Origin: a bacterium
GTDB lineage: Bacteria > Ratteibacteria > UBA8468 > B48-G9 > JAFGKM01
Direction of reading: 5' to 3'
Length of the DNA: 6,388 nucleotides
Assembly: GCA_021157805.1 (NCBI GenBank)
Contig: JAGGVW010000157.1
Span: forward strand, 1 to 6,388
In this document: one piece after another, positions 1-5,865 of the stretch
Layout of the letters: every line of letters begins with the position of its first letter
Numbering within the stretch: the stretch's first letter is position 1
Notes under the pieces: generated by a model
Told to the model about the DNA's origin: nothing
What the model saw: only the letters and a program-made list of their open reading frames with translations
Databases searched by the model: none
Position numbers and translations under genes: made by a program

Positions 1-23
1 ATTCCTTATAGAACTTAAACCAT

Positions 24-52
24 AAAAGGGGTGGATAATCCACCCCTTTTTT
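24..52 (+). terminator. Rho-independent terminator of the upstream gene
   Basis: A perfect 12-bp inverted repeat (24-35 against 39-50) has a GGGGTGG core and a three-base loop. It is followed directly by a run of six T (47-52). This is a textbook intrinsic terminator, and it ends whatever gene lies to the left of the window. Because A residues also flank the 5' side (24-27), it could work weakly in the other direction. It separates the upstream transcript from the methylase gene that starts 27 bases further on. Confidence 0.92.
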
Positions 53-78
53 AGTATATATATTTATAAGGAGTAAAG

Positions 79-912
79 GTGGAAAAATTAGTCTATGAAA
101 TTAAAGAGAAACTGGAGAATCTACCTTATAAAATTGGTGAGGATAGTTTAAGAGAATTATTTATAGAAACTTTAAATTATTCCTTTGAGGATAGAGAACT
201 TTCTAAAGATATCTTCTCCTCAAGAATAAGAGAGAACATAAATTCTATAAAAATAATCGCAAAACACAACGATTTTAAGATATTCTTTACGCATTTAAAG
301 AAAATCCTTCTTTCTCATGAGAAAGAAATAATTAAAAAATTAATTTCTTCTGGTTATCCCTACGCTCTCTTTATATTCTCAGACGAAAAAACAAACAGGA
401 CTATTCACCTTGTAAATCTGAAGTTTGAAAAGGAGAGAGAAAAGACAAGAAAACTTATAAGAAGGATGGTTATAGTAGAAGGAGAGACTTTAAGAACCAT
501 AAGCGAAAGATTGTCTTGTATAGAAATAAAACAAGGTGAGGATTTAGATGCTCTTAAGGTTCAAGAACGACATGATGTAGCTTTTGATGTGGAGAAGGTA
601 ACAGAGGAATTCTTCAATTCTTACAAGTCCATTATGGAGTTAATAACAGATGAATTAGCAAAACAAGGTGTAAATGAAGAGAGAGGAAGGTTTTTTGCCA
701 TCCAGCTACTCAACAGAATGATGCTTATATACTTTGTTCAGAAAAAGGGATGGTTGAGATGGAGTGAAGAAAGTGTGGATAAAAAGTATCTATTTACCTT
801 ATTTGAAAAGTATAGAAAAAAGTGGAAAACAAAAAATAGTAATTTTTATAGAGATTATCTGTCAGCTCTATTTTTTATGCCTTTAACAGAAATTTTGGAT
901 TTAGAATGTTGA
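79..912 (+). CDS. Type IIG / Eco57I-like restriction-modification protein, N-terminal fragment (frameshifted)
   Basis: This is the first 277 residues of a large restriction-modification methylase. It starts at GTG 79, preceded by AAGGAG (68-73) at a 5-base spacing. The residues resemble the N-terminal half of Eco57I-type methylases with fused specificity regions: a DSLRELFIETLNY stretch near 22-34, HNDFKIFF at 63-70, RRMVIVEGETLRTISERLS at 128-146, a QERHDVAFDVEKVTEEFF segment (162-179), and the helical segment QLLNRMMLIYFVQKKGWL (209-226), which precedes the methylase core. No PD-(D/E)XK nuclease motif can be assigned with confidence. The reading frame leaves the family pattern after FYRDYLSALFF (256-266) and stops 11 residues later. 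A shift of -1 at the TTTTTT run encoding F265-F266 continues it into the next open frame, so the final 11 residues are probably not native. This is one part of a broken gene; a stand-alone function is doubtful. Confidence 0.8.
   Translation: MEKLVYEIKEKLENLPYKIGEDSLRELFIETLNYSFEDRELSKDIFSSRIRENINSIKIIAKHNDFKIFFTHLKKILLSHEKEIIKKLISSGYPYALFIFSDEKTNRTIHLVNLKFEKEREKTRKLIRRMVIVEGETLRTISERLSCIEIKQGEDLDALKVQERHDVAFDVEKVTEEFFNSYKSIMELITDELAKQGVNEERGRFFAIQLLNRMMLIYFVQKKGWLRWSEESVDKKYLFTLFEKYRKKWKTKNSNFYRDYLSALFFMPLTEILDLEC
871..876 (+). other. T6 homopolymer at the frameshift joining the two methylase reading frames
   Basis: The upstream frame reads TTT TTT ATG here (F265, F266, M267). Backing up one base after the second TTT gives TTT TTT TAT GCC TTT AAC, read as FFYAFN, and runs without a stop into the downstream frame, which is open from 852. 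The family pattern then continues through LNLPREV to PFLNGGLF. The site is consistent with a one-base loss from an ancestral T7 run, a sequencing or assembly indel, or slippage by the ribosome or RNA polymerase. The P-site codon would slip onto ATT, so this is not a classic heptamer. Confidence 0.7.
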
Positions 913-2897
913 ATCTGCCGAGAGAGGTTAAAATCTCTTTTTCTCTCATGCCATTTTTAAATGGAGGACTTTTTACCAAAAATGAATTTGATATAGAAGA
1001 AATTTACATAAAGGATAGAATATTTGAAATTATATTCAAAGAATTACTTGAAAGGTTCAACTTTACCATAAGGGAGGACATTCCCTTTGATGTAGAGGTA
1101 GCTGTTGATCCAGAGATGCTTGGAAAAGTTTATGAATCTCTTGTTCATGGTGAAGAGAGGAAGGAAAGACACAAAGCAGGAATATTTTATACGCCGAGAA
1201 TTGAAATTGACTACATGATAAAACTCTCTTTAAGTGAATATCTTATTAGAAATTCTAAGATAGAAAGAGAGAAGATAATAAAATTTGTATTCTCAGAGGG
1301 GGAAGAGAACAGCGAGTTAACAGAAGACGAAAAGTATGAATTAAGAATGCTTCTAAATGACATAAAAATTCTTGATCCTGCCGTTGGTTCTGGTTCCTTT
1401 CTTGTAAGAAGCATGAATATTCTTGTGAATCTTATAAAAAATCTTGGTATAGAAGGAAAAATTTTTGATTTAAGGAAAAAGATAATAAAGGATTCTCTTT
1501 ATGGTGTAGATGTAATGGAGTGGGCTGTAAGGGTTGCTGAATTAAGGTTATGGTTAAATCTAATTGTAGATGCTGATAAGAATGAAATTGATATTTACTC
1601 AAAACCATTGCTTCCCAATCTTTCTTTTAAGATAAGACAGGGAGATAGCCTTATTCAAGAGATTTACGGTCAAGAAATTTCCTTAAGAGAGAAGGAGAGA
1701 ATTCCTCCACAGATTAAAAGGTTGGTTAATGAGATTAGGAAAGAGAAGGAAATATTCTATAGTGGTCTTGGGGGCAGTAAAGAAAAGATAAACAAATTGG
1801 AAGAAGAACTACTTTTTTCTATATACAACATTAAGAGAAAGGAGATAGAAAACCAGATAAAAAGAATCTCAAACAAAATGAAAGATGAGTGGGATAACTA
1901 CTCAAGAAAACAAAAAATGTTTGGCGAGGATAGAAAGGAGAGAGAAGAATTTGAAAGAAGAATTGAAGAAATGGATAAAGAAAGAGAATCCCTTAAAGAA
2001 GAACTGGAAAAATTAAAGAATGAATTTGAGAATTTAAAGACAAAACAGAAAAATTATTTCCTATGGGATATTGACTTTTCAGATGTATTTTTAAATAAAG
2101 GTGGATTTGATATTGTGATTGGAAATCCACCCTATGTTAGACAGGAAGAAATCTCTCCTCCACTTTTATCAGAAGAGAATACAACAAAAACCGAGAGAGA
2201 TAAATACAAAAAGAAACTCAAAGAGATGGTAAGGAAACTCTGGAGCGTTAATGTAAGTGGAAGAAGTGATCTTTATGTGTACTTCTATTTCCTATCACTT
2301 TCCCTTTTAAACGAAAGAGGAACATTCTGTTTTATCAACTCAAATTCATGGCTTGATGTGGGATATGGTAAGGAGCTTCAGGAATTCCTCGTGAGAAACT
2401 TTGAAATAAAGAAAATTATAGACAATCAAGTAGCAAGAACTTTCAAAGAGGCAGATGTTAACACGGTAATCGTTCTTATAAACAAACCTGATAAAAGACA
2501 AGATGTACTTAAAAATATTGTAAAATTTATTCTCTTTAAGAAACCCTTTGAGGATGTAATTTCCATTGAAAATGAAATACTGATTGATGGTGTTAAAGAG
2601 AAGATATTCAAAAACAAAGATTTTAGAGTTTTTCCAATATCACAAAAGGATTTACTTCTTGATGGGATTGAAGGTGGTGAAAGTGAGGAAGAGAAACTTC
2701 TACGGGGTAAATATGAAGGTGGAAAATGGGGTGGAAAGTATCTGAGAGCTCCAGATATATTCTTTACAATACTTGAAAAAGGGAAAGGGAAATTTGTAAA
2801 ACTTGGAGATATTGCAGAGGTAAAGAGAGGATTTACAACAGGTGCAAACGAATTCTTCTATGTGGAAGATATAACTGATGATATTGAAGATGCTTGA
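906..2897 (+). CDS. Type IIG / Eco57I-like DNA adenine methyltransferase core and start of specificity region (middle fragment)
   Basis: This frame holds the catalytic methylase. ATG 906 is only the first Met; homology-like sequence enters near 876, and no good ribosome binding site marks 906. From the N-terminus the protein has PFLNGGLF (16-23), AGIFYTPRIEIDYM (91-104, motif X), DPAVGSGSF (157-165, S-adenosylmethionine-binding motif I), YGVDVMEWAVRVAELRLWL (199-217), RQGDSLI (244-250), a charged coiled coil (about 262-382), and NPPY (407-410), the catalytic motif IV of N6-adenine methylases. GRSDLYVYF and FINSNSWLDVGYG follow at 452-488. From about 605 a target-recognition-like region begins (GGKYLRAPDIFF, then GDIAEVKRGFTTGANEFFYVED) and is cut off at residue 663. 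The TGA stop lies inside the -35 box of the inserted hicAB promoter. All methylase motifs look intact, but most of the specificity region is displaced, so sequence-specific activity is unlikely unless the fragments reassemble. Confidence 0.85.
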   Translation: MLNLPREVKISFSLMPFLNGGLFTKNEFDIEEIYIKDRIFEIIFKELLERFNFTIREDIPFDVEVAVDPEMLGKVYESLVHGEERKERHKAGIFYTPRIEIDYMIKLSLSEYLIRNSKIEREKIIKFVFSEGEENSELTEDEKYELRMLLNDIKILDPAVGSGSFLVRSMNILVNLIKNLGIEGKIFDLRKKIIKDSLYGVDVMEWAVRVAELRLWLNLIVDADKNEIDIYSKPLLPNLSFKIRQGDSLIQEIYGQEISLREKERIPPQIKRLVNEIRKEKEIFYSGLGGSKEKINKLEEELLFSIYNIKRKEIENQIKRISNKMKDEWDNYSRKQKMFGEDRKEREEFERRIEEMDKERESLKEELEKLKNEFENLKTKQKNYFLWDIDFSDVFLNKGGFDIVIGNPPYVRQEEISPPLLSEENTTKTERDKYKKKLKEMVRKLWSVNVSGRSDLYVYFYFLSLSLLNERGTFCFINSNSWLDVGYGKELQEFLVRNFEIKKIIDNQVARTFKEADVNTVIVLINKPDKRQDVLKNIVKFILFKKPFEDVISIENEILIDGVKEKIFKNKDFRVFPISQKDLLLDGIEGGESEEEKLLRGKYEGGKWGGKYLRAPDIFFTILEKGKGKFVKLGDIAEVKRGFTTGANEFFYVEDITDDIEDA

Positions 2898-2921
2898 CAA
2901 TGATACTATATGTGATATCAT
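2894..2921 (+). promoter_or_regulatory. Sigma-70-like promoter of hicAB
   Basis: TTGACA (2894-2899, 6/6 consensus), a 16-base spacer, and TATCAT (2916-2921, 5/6) preceded by an extended -10 TGA (2913-2915). The -35 box contains the stop codon of the methylase middle fragment and sits at the inferred left edge of the insert, so the TA pair carries its own promoter. The predicted start of transcription, near 2928, would fall after the AGGAG at 2922-2926. Either the message is nearly leaderless or hicA also relies on readthrough from upstream. Confidence 0.7.
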
Positions 2922-2922
2922 A
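2901..2922 (+). promoter_or_regulatory. Possible HicB operator overlapping the hicAB promoter
   Basis: A perfect 8-bp palindrome, TGATATCA (2913-2920), covers most of the -10 box. Two related 10-mers, TGATACTATA (2901-2910) and TGATATCATA (2913-2922), match at 8 of 10 positions at a 12-bp period. HicB antitoxins with a ribbon-helix-helix domain commonly repress their own promoter, and this placement would allow it. The assignment is inferred from position and symmetry only. Confidence 0.4.
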
Positions 2923-2932
2923 GGAGAAGAGG

Positions 2933-3187
2933 TTGAAGTTTGAAAAGCTTGTAAAAAAGCTAATTTCTAATCCTTCAGAAGCAAGGATAAGTGATTTAGA
3001 AAAAGTGCTTGAATATTTTGGATGGAAAAGAGTAAAGATTAAGGGAAGCCATCATATTTATGTAAAAGATGAGAATATAATAACTTTGCCTGTCCATAAT
3101 AAGAAGGTAAAGAGAGTGTATATTAAAAGATTTGTAGAAAAACTCAGATTGGAGGAATGGTATGAGAAAAACTTTGGAGAGAAATGA
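2933..3187 (+). CDS. hicA: HicA-family mRNA interferase toxin
   Basis: An 84-residue protein, the usual size for HicA. HicA toxins are small double-stranded-RNA-binding-fold ribonucleases that cleave mRNA and are neutralised by HicB. The key motif GWKRVKIKGSHHIYVK (30-45) contains the expected catalytic His (H40), followed by ITLPVHNKKVKRVYIKRFVEKL (50-71), the typical second half of the fold. The start is TTG 2933, with AGGAG (2922-2926) six bases upstream; no better start lies nearby. The gene overlaps hicB by 26 bases (3162-3187), which suggests translational coupling. No damage is visible, so an active toxin is expected. The pair lies inside a restriction-modification gene, an unusual location. 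Confidence 0.88.
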   Translation: MKFEKLVKKLISNPSEARISDLEKVLEYFGWKRVKIKGSHHIYVKDENIITLPVHNKKVKRVYIKRFVEKLRLEEWYEKNFGEK

Positions 3188-3623
3188 AATAAAGGATAAA
3201 ATTGACTATTATATGAGTTTACCTTACAAAATAAATATAATTAAAGAAGATGGAAGATATTTTGCAGAGGTATCTGAACTATCTGGATGTATGACAGAGG
3301 GGGAATCTGTAGAGGAAGTATGGGACTTAATTCGTGAAGCTATGAGAGGCTGGTTTGAGGTTGCTATTGAGAAAAATATAGAAGTTCCTCTTCCAGAATC
3401 CATGAAGGAGTATAGTGGAAAATTTGTTGTAAGACTGCCAAAGTATTTGCATAGGAAACTCTCCAAACTTGCAGAGAAGGAAGGAGTAAGTTTAAATCAA
3501 CTTGTTGTGAGCTTACTATCGGAAAAGGTGGGAATGAAAGAAGTGGAGAATAAAATCTTAAATAAGTTTGAAGAGATTGTAAATCTTCTAAAAAGAAACA
3601 GAAAAACTAAAGCAAAGGTTTGA
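3162..3623 (+). CDS. hicB: HicB-family antitoxin with ribbon-helix-helix DNA-binding domain
   Basis: A 153-residue partner of HicA. Residues 22-78 are the HicB partial RNase-H-like fold, with the signature GRYFAEVSELSGCMTEGESV (31-50) followed by EEVWDLIREAMRGWFEVAIE (51-70). Residues 87-124 (KFVVRLPKYLHRKLSKLAEK, then EGVSLNQLVVSLLSEKVG) form a ribbon-helix-helix DNA-binding domain, so the protein can both bind the toxin and repress its promoter. A Lys-rich helical tail ends it (125-153). ATG 3162 is supported by GGAGG (3151-3155) at a six-base spacing. Both domains are complete. Confidence 0.88.
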   Translation: MRKTLERNEIKDKIDYYMSLPYKINIIKEDGRYFAEVSELSGCMTEGESVEEVWDLIREAMRGWFEVAIEKNIEVPLPESMKEYSGKFVVRLPKYLHRKLSKLAEKEGVSLNQLVVSLLSEKVGMKEVENKILNKFEEIVNLLKRNRKTKAKV

Positions 3624-3748
3624 TAACTATGGGAAAGATAAAATTCTCGGAAATAAAGGATGAGATAAAGAATAACAGGGGATTCAACAGTATAAAAGAG
3701 ATAAAGGAAGCTGGTTTGAGGGTTGTAAAAACCAAAAATGGTGATTAC

Positions 3749-3751
3749 TAG
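3749..3751 (+). other. In-frame amber codon in the specificity fragment, probably replacing Trp
   Basis: The codon lies between GDY and LIEEEYLKPVIKSPRE. From memory of the family, a Trp or another large aromatic is usual here, and TGG to TAG is a single transition. TAG also ends the DUF3800 gene at 5464-5466, so the codon is a normal stop in this genome and recoding is unlikely. Confidence 0.7.
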
Positions 3752-4467
3752 CTTATTGAAGAGGAGTATCTAAAACCAGTTATAAAAAGTCCAAGAGAAT
3801 TAAAGACAATAGTTGTTAGAGAAGAAGATTTAAAATATAAAGTTTTAATGTGCCACAAGTCAAAAACTGAACTAAAAAGAGAAGATGCTTTTGTCCTTGA
3901 TTATATAAAATGGGGAGAAAAGATGGGTTTCCATAAAAGACCAACCTGCAGGAGCAGAAAAAGGTGGTGGGATTTGGGAAAGAGAAAAATCAGTGATTTT
4001 ATTGTTTCTTCAAAAGTAGGAGAGAGATTCGCTCTATGGATAAATAAGAAGTATTTAGCCGACAAGATTCTTTATGAAGTTTATCTCAAAAAGGCAGATC
4101 CAAAATACCAATTTTTTACAGTCATCAATTCTCTAGTATTTAGATTATTTATAGAAGTTTCATCAAGACAGTTGACAGGAGCTCAAGCTATATCTGATAT
4201 CGATGTGTGCGTTTATACATCTGTTTTAATAATTAATCCAACATTTTTACCCGCTTCAACAATTAATATTAATATGGAAGTTTGCTCCCTCTTTACAGAA
4301 CTCGGGTTTAACAAGAATAAACCCATAAGAGAGCAGGAACCAAATCCTCTGCCAGATAGAAAAGCACTTGATGACATTGTTTTTGATGCCATCGGGCTTA
4401 CAGAAGAGGAAAGAAAAGAAGTCTATTGGTCAGTAGCAGAACTCGTAAAATCCAGATTAGACAAAGC

Positions 4468-4473
4468 AAGGAG
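4468..4473 (+). promoter_or_regulatory. Ribosome binding site that fixes the DUF3800 start
   Basis: AAGGAG lies nine bases before ATG 4483, inside the last codons of the methylase gene. It supports ATG 4483 over the in-frame TTG at 4426, which has no such site and would add 19 residues read out of frame from conserved methylase sequence. Confidence 0.75.
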
Positions 4474-4482
4474 TTTCAAAAA

Positions 4483-5466
4483 ATGATAAAAGAAGGAAAA
4501 ACTTTATTTGCATTTTCTGATGAAACTGCAGATGAAAAGCAAAAGGAAATTTATATCAGAGGAAGTTTGGTAATAGATTCTTTTGAGTATAGAGATCTCA
4601 AAGAAAAATTTTATGAGATTAAAGACAAAATTTTAGGCAAATATCTATTGTTAGATACGGAGATAAAATATCAAGATTTATGGTTAAAGAAGAAAATGGA
4701 ACAAGGTAAAGAAAAAGGAATTAGCAAGAAGAAGGAGTTCCTTAAATATGTAAATTTCAAAGATTTGCTTAGCTTTATCGAGGGTGTATTTGAATTATTG
4801 AATCAATGTGAATCAACAAAAGTTTTATACACATGTTCTTTAGAAAATGATTTGAAAAACAATAAAAAAACCGAGTTGTTTAAAGAACACTTACATATAC
4901 ATATTCAAAGAATTGATATGGATTGCAGAGACCATGATTCTTTTGTTTGTTTTTTCTTTGATCACGAGAAAAGTTTAGAGAAACTATTTCAAAATGCATA
5001 TGCTGAGTTAATTAAGAAAGGTGATGCTTATAGAGAGTACAAAAATAGTAAAGATTCGCTAAATTTCGAAATATCTCATCATTCAGTCGGGATTCAAATA
5101 GTTGATTACTTGTCTGGTTGCTTTAAGAACTTTTTAAAAGGTTATGATGATTCTCTTAAATTATTTAAGAAGTATATTTTAGAAAAGGTACGGAAGGTTG
5201 AAGGAAAAATTTATAGGTGGAAAAACAATGAACTTGATGCTTATGGGATAATTGAGATACCTATAAATAAAGGGACACCGAGGCTTAGATTAAGAGAAAA
5301 AATAGTGTTTAATCTGTTAGACGAAGATTTAGTGCTTGGAAATATAACAGAAGGGAATAAAGCAGATACTTCAAATATTTATCATCTATTTGATTTTAAT
5401 GAAGACGAACAAGAAAAAATAGAAAATAATAAGTTCTGGTATATCGTAAAAACTATGGAAGTATAG
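4483..5466 (+). CDS. DUF3800 family protein, predicted RNase-H-like nuclease
   Basis: A 327-residue protein fitting the DUF3800 pattern. FAFSDETADE (9-18) carries the leading acidic pair D13/E14, where the family has DESGD. A strand with GSLVID follows (27-32), then EIKYQDLW (60-67) with the conserved Glu and Lys. CFFFDHEKS (156-164) has D160, and SVGIQIVDYLSG (201-212) matches the family's GLQLADLVAG-type motif with D208. Four spread acidic residues suggest metal-dependent phosphodiester cleavage, but no activity is established for most of the family. The C-terminal third (about 240-327) lies outside the core, and I do not recognise it. ATG overlaps the methylase stop as ATGA, with AAGGAG upstream, so the two proteins were made in coupled fashion. 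DUF3800 genes are frequent neighbours of restriction systems. The frame is intact even though its partner is broken. Confidence 0.75.
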   Translation: MIKEGKTLFAFSDETADEKQKEIYIRGSLVIDSFEYRDLKEKFYEIKDKILGKYLLLDTEIKYQDLWLKKKMEQGKEKGISKKKEFLKYVNFKDLLSFIEGVFELLNQCESTKVLYTCSLENDLKNNKKTELFKEHLHIHIQRIDMDCRDHDSFVCFFFDHEKSLEKLFQNAYAELIKKGDAYREYKNSKDSLNFEISHHSVGIQIVDYLSGCFKNFLKGYDDSLKLFKKYILEKVRKVEGKIYRWKNNELDAYGIIEIPINKGTPRLRLREKIVFNLLDEDLVLGNITEGNKADTSNIYHLFDFNEDEQEKIENNKFWYIVKTMEV

Positions 5467-5481
5467 TTTAATAGTCAAACC

Positions 5482-5509
5482 TTGACAATTCTTGAAAATA
5501 ATATACAAT
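5482..5509 (+). promoter_or_regulatory. Sigma-70-like promoter of the Phd/RelE-type TA operon
   Basis: TTGACA (5482-5487, 6/6), a 16-base spacer and TACAAT (5504-5509, 5/6). It lies in the only clear intergenic gap after the DUF3800 gene, 43 bases before the antitoxin start. It gives the second TA pair, and perhaps the helicase-like gene behind it, independent transcription. Confidence 0.72.
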
Positions 5510-5537
5510 TAAGTTGTAGTTACTAATGTGACTACAA
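5504..5537 (+). promoter_or_regulatory. Palindromic operator candidate for the Phd/YefM antitoxin
   Basis: Two inverted repeats share TTGTA/TACAA half-sites. The first is TACAA (5504-5508) with TTGTA (5514-5518), overlapping the -10 box. The second is TTGTAGTTAC (5514-5523) with GTGACTACAA (5528-5537), 9 of 10 bases complementary around a TAAT centre. Phd/YefM antitoxins typically repress their operon by binding palindromes at the promoter, and this arrangement fits. The second repeat could instead form a hairpin in the 5' leader just before the ribosome binding site. Confidence 0.6.
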
Positions 5538-5538
5538 T

Positions 5539-5547
5539 GGAGGTGAT
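5539..5547 (+). promoter_or_regulatory. Strong ribosome binding site of the antitoxin gene
   Basis: GGAGGTGAT is fully complementary to the 3' end of typical 16S rRNA and lies just upstream of ATG 5552. It predicts high antitoxin output, in contrast to the toxin gene that follows, whose start lacks a properly spaced site. Confidence 0.8.
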
Positions 5548-5551
5548 ATAG

Positions 5552-5857
5552 ATGTTAGATTTTTTAAGAGAAAAAGAATTAAATGTTGGCTCAAAGTGGT
5601 CAATACGAGAAGCAAAGACTTATTTTTCTAAGTTAATTAACGAGGTAGAAAAAGAGGGGAAAATTCAGATAATTGAGAAAAGAGGGAAGCCTGTTTCTAT
5701 TATACTTCCTTTAAATGTTATTAACGATAGAATATTAAAAGATATATTGTTTGAATTTTATATTGAAAGAGAGCTTGAGAAGAGAATAAAAAATCTTAAA
5801 AAAGAAGAGGAGAATGCTATCTCTCTTTCTGAATTTAAAAAGAAAAAAGGTATCTAA
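5552..5857 (+). CDS. Phd/YefM-family antitoxin
   Basis: A 101-residue antitoxin. Residues 15-56 are the Phd/YefM fold: KWSIREAKTYFSKLINEVEK (15-34), then IQIIEKRGKPVSIILPL (38-54), the hallmark of this DNA-binding antitoxin family. The highly charged, helical C-terminal half (57-101) is the expected toxin-neutralising region, which in this family is usually disordered when free. The start ATG 5552 is set by an excellent ribosome binding site. The toxin gene starts eight bases after the stop. Autorepression through the palindromes upstream is likely. The length is slightly above the common 80-90 residues. Confidence 0.88.
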   Translation: MLDFLREKELNVGSKWSIREAKTYFSKLINEVEKEGKIQIIEKRGKPVSIILPLNVINDRILKDILFEFYIERELEKRIKNLKKEEENAISLSEFKKKKGI

Positions 5858-5865
5858 ATAATAAG

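Larger units (their letters stand above)
2892..3631 (+). mobile_element. Inferred hicAB-bearing insertion in the methylase gene (borders approximate)
   Basis: The left methylase fragment ends in-family at ...DITDDIED (codon 2889-2891). The right fragment resumes in-family at GKIKFSEIKDEI (codon from 3632). Deleting 2892-3631 (740 bp) joins them in frame with no residues obviously missing. The segment contains only a promoter, hicA and hicB. No transposase, integrase or clear terminal inverted repeats are visible. ATG occurs at both borders (2890-2892 and 3629-3631), but treating it as a 3-bp target duplication gives a 739-bp insert that would not restore the frame. The borders are therefore good to a few bases only, and the mechanism is unknown. 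Confidence 0.6.
3629..4486 (+). pseudogene. Type IIG-like restriction-modification protein, C-terminal specificity fragment with internal TAG
   Basis: This is the continuation of the methylase gene beyond the hicAB insert. ATG 3629 lies five bases after the hicB stop but is probably part of the border rather than a true start. The frame reads GKIKFSEIKDEI and KEAGLRVVKTKNGDY, meets TAG (3749-3751), then continues LIEEEYLKPVIKSPRELK, YKVLMCHKSK, YIKWGEKMGFHKRP, TCRSRKRWWDLG, NSLVFRLFIE, INPTFLPAS and the C-terminal block NPLPDRKALDDIVFDAIGLT, EEERKEVYWSVAELVKSRL. These are the target-recognition region and tail expected for this methylase type. After the TAG the first Met is ATG 3848, inside the VLMCHK motif and without a convincing ribosome binding site. 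A 212-residue product from there (3848-4486) is possible but would lack part of the domain. The end overlaps the DUF3800 start as ATGA. Confidence 0.85.

Noticed and set aside
53..78. Promoter for the methylase gene in the AT-rich stretch after the terminator
   Set aside because: TATA-like bases are present, but no -35 box at a suitable distance is recognisable; the upstream part is taken up by the terminator hairpin.
2100..2131. Perfect 9-bp inverted repeat (GGTGGATTT with AAATCCACC) inside the methylase gene
   Set aside because: It is produced by the codons for GGFD and GNPPY, the conserved catalytic region. It has a 14-base loop and no U tract, so coincidence of coding is the simplest reading.
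1211..2921. Minus-strand open frames opposite the methylase gene (for example 1211-1414, 2426-2617, 2700-2921)
   Set aside because: They lie antisense to clearly conserved protein sequence, have Ser/Phe/Ile-rich shadow composition and no start signals.
3349..3722. Exact 12-bp repeat GCTGGTTTGAGG in hicB (3349-3360) and in the methylase fragment (3710-3721)
   Set aside because: About one exact 12-mer repeat is expected by chance in a window this size, and the copies lie within unrelated coding sequence away from the insert borders.
3749..3751. Amber recoding (pyrrolysine or suppressor) at the TAG
   Set aside because: TAG ends the DUF3800 gene normally, no downstream signal is seen, and a simple TGG-to-TAG mutation in an already broken gene explains it.
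4426..4482. Upstream TTG start adding 19 residues to the DUF3800 protein
   Set aside because: The stretch overlaps the conserved methylase C-terminus in another frame, has no ribosome binding site, and ATG 4483 has AAGGAG and the ATGA overlap.
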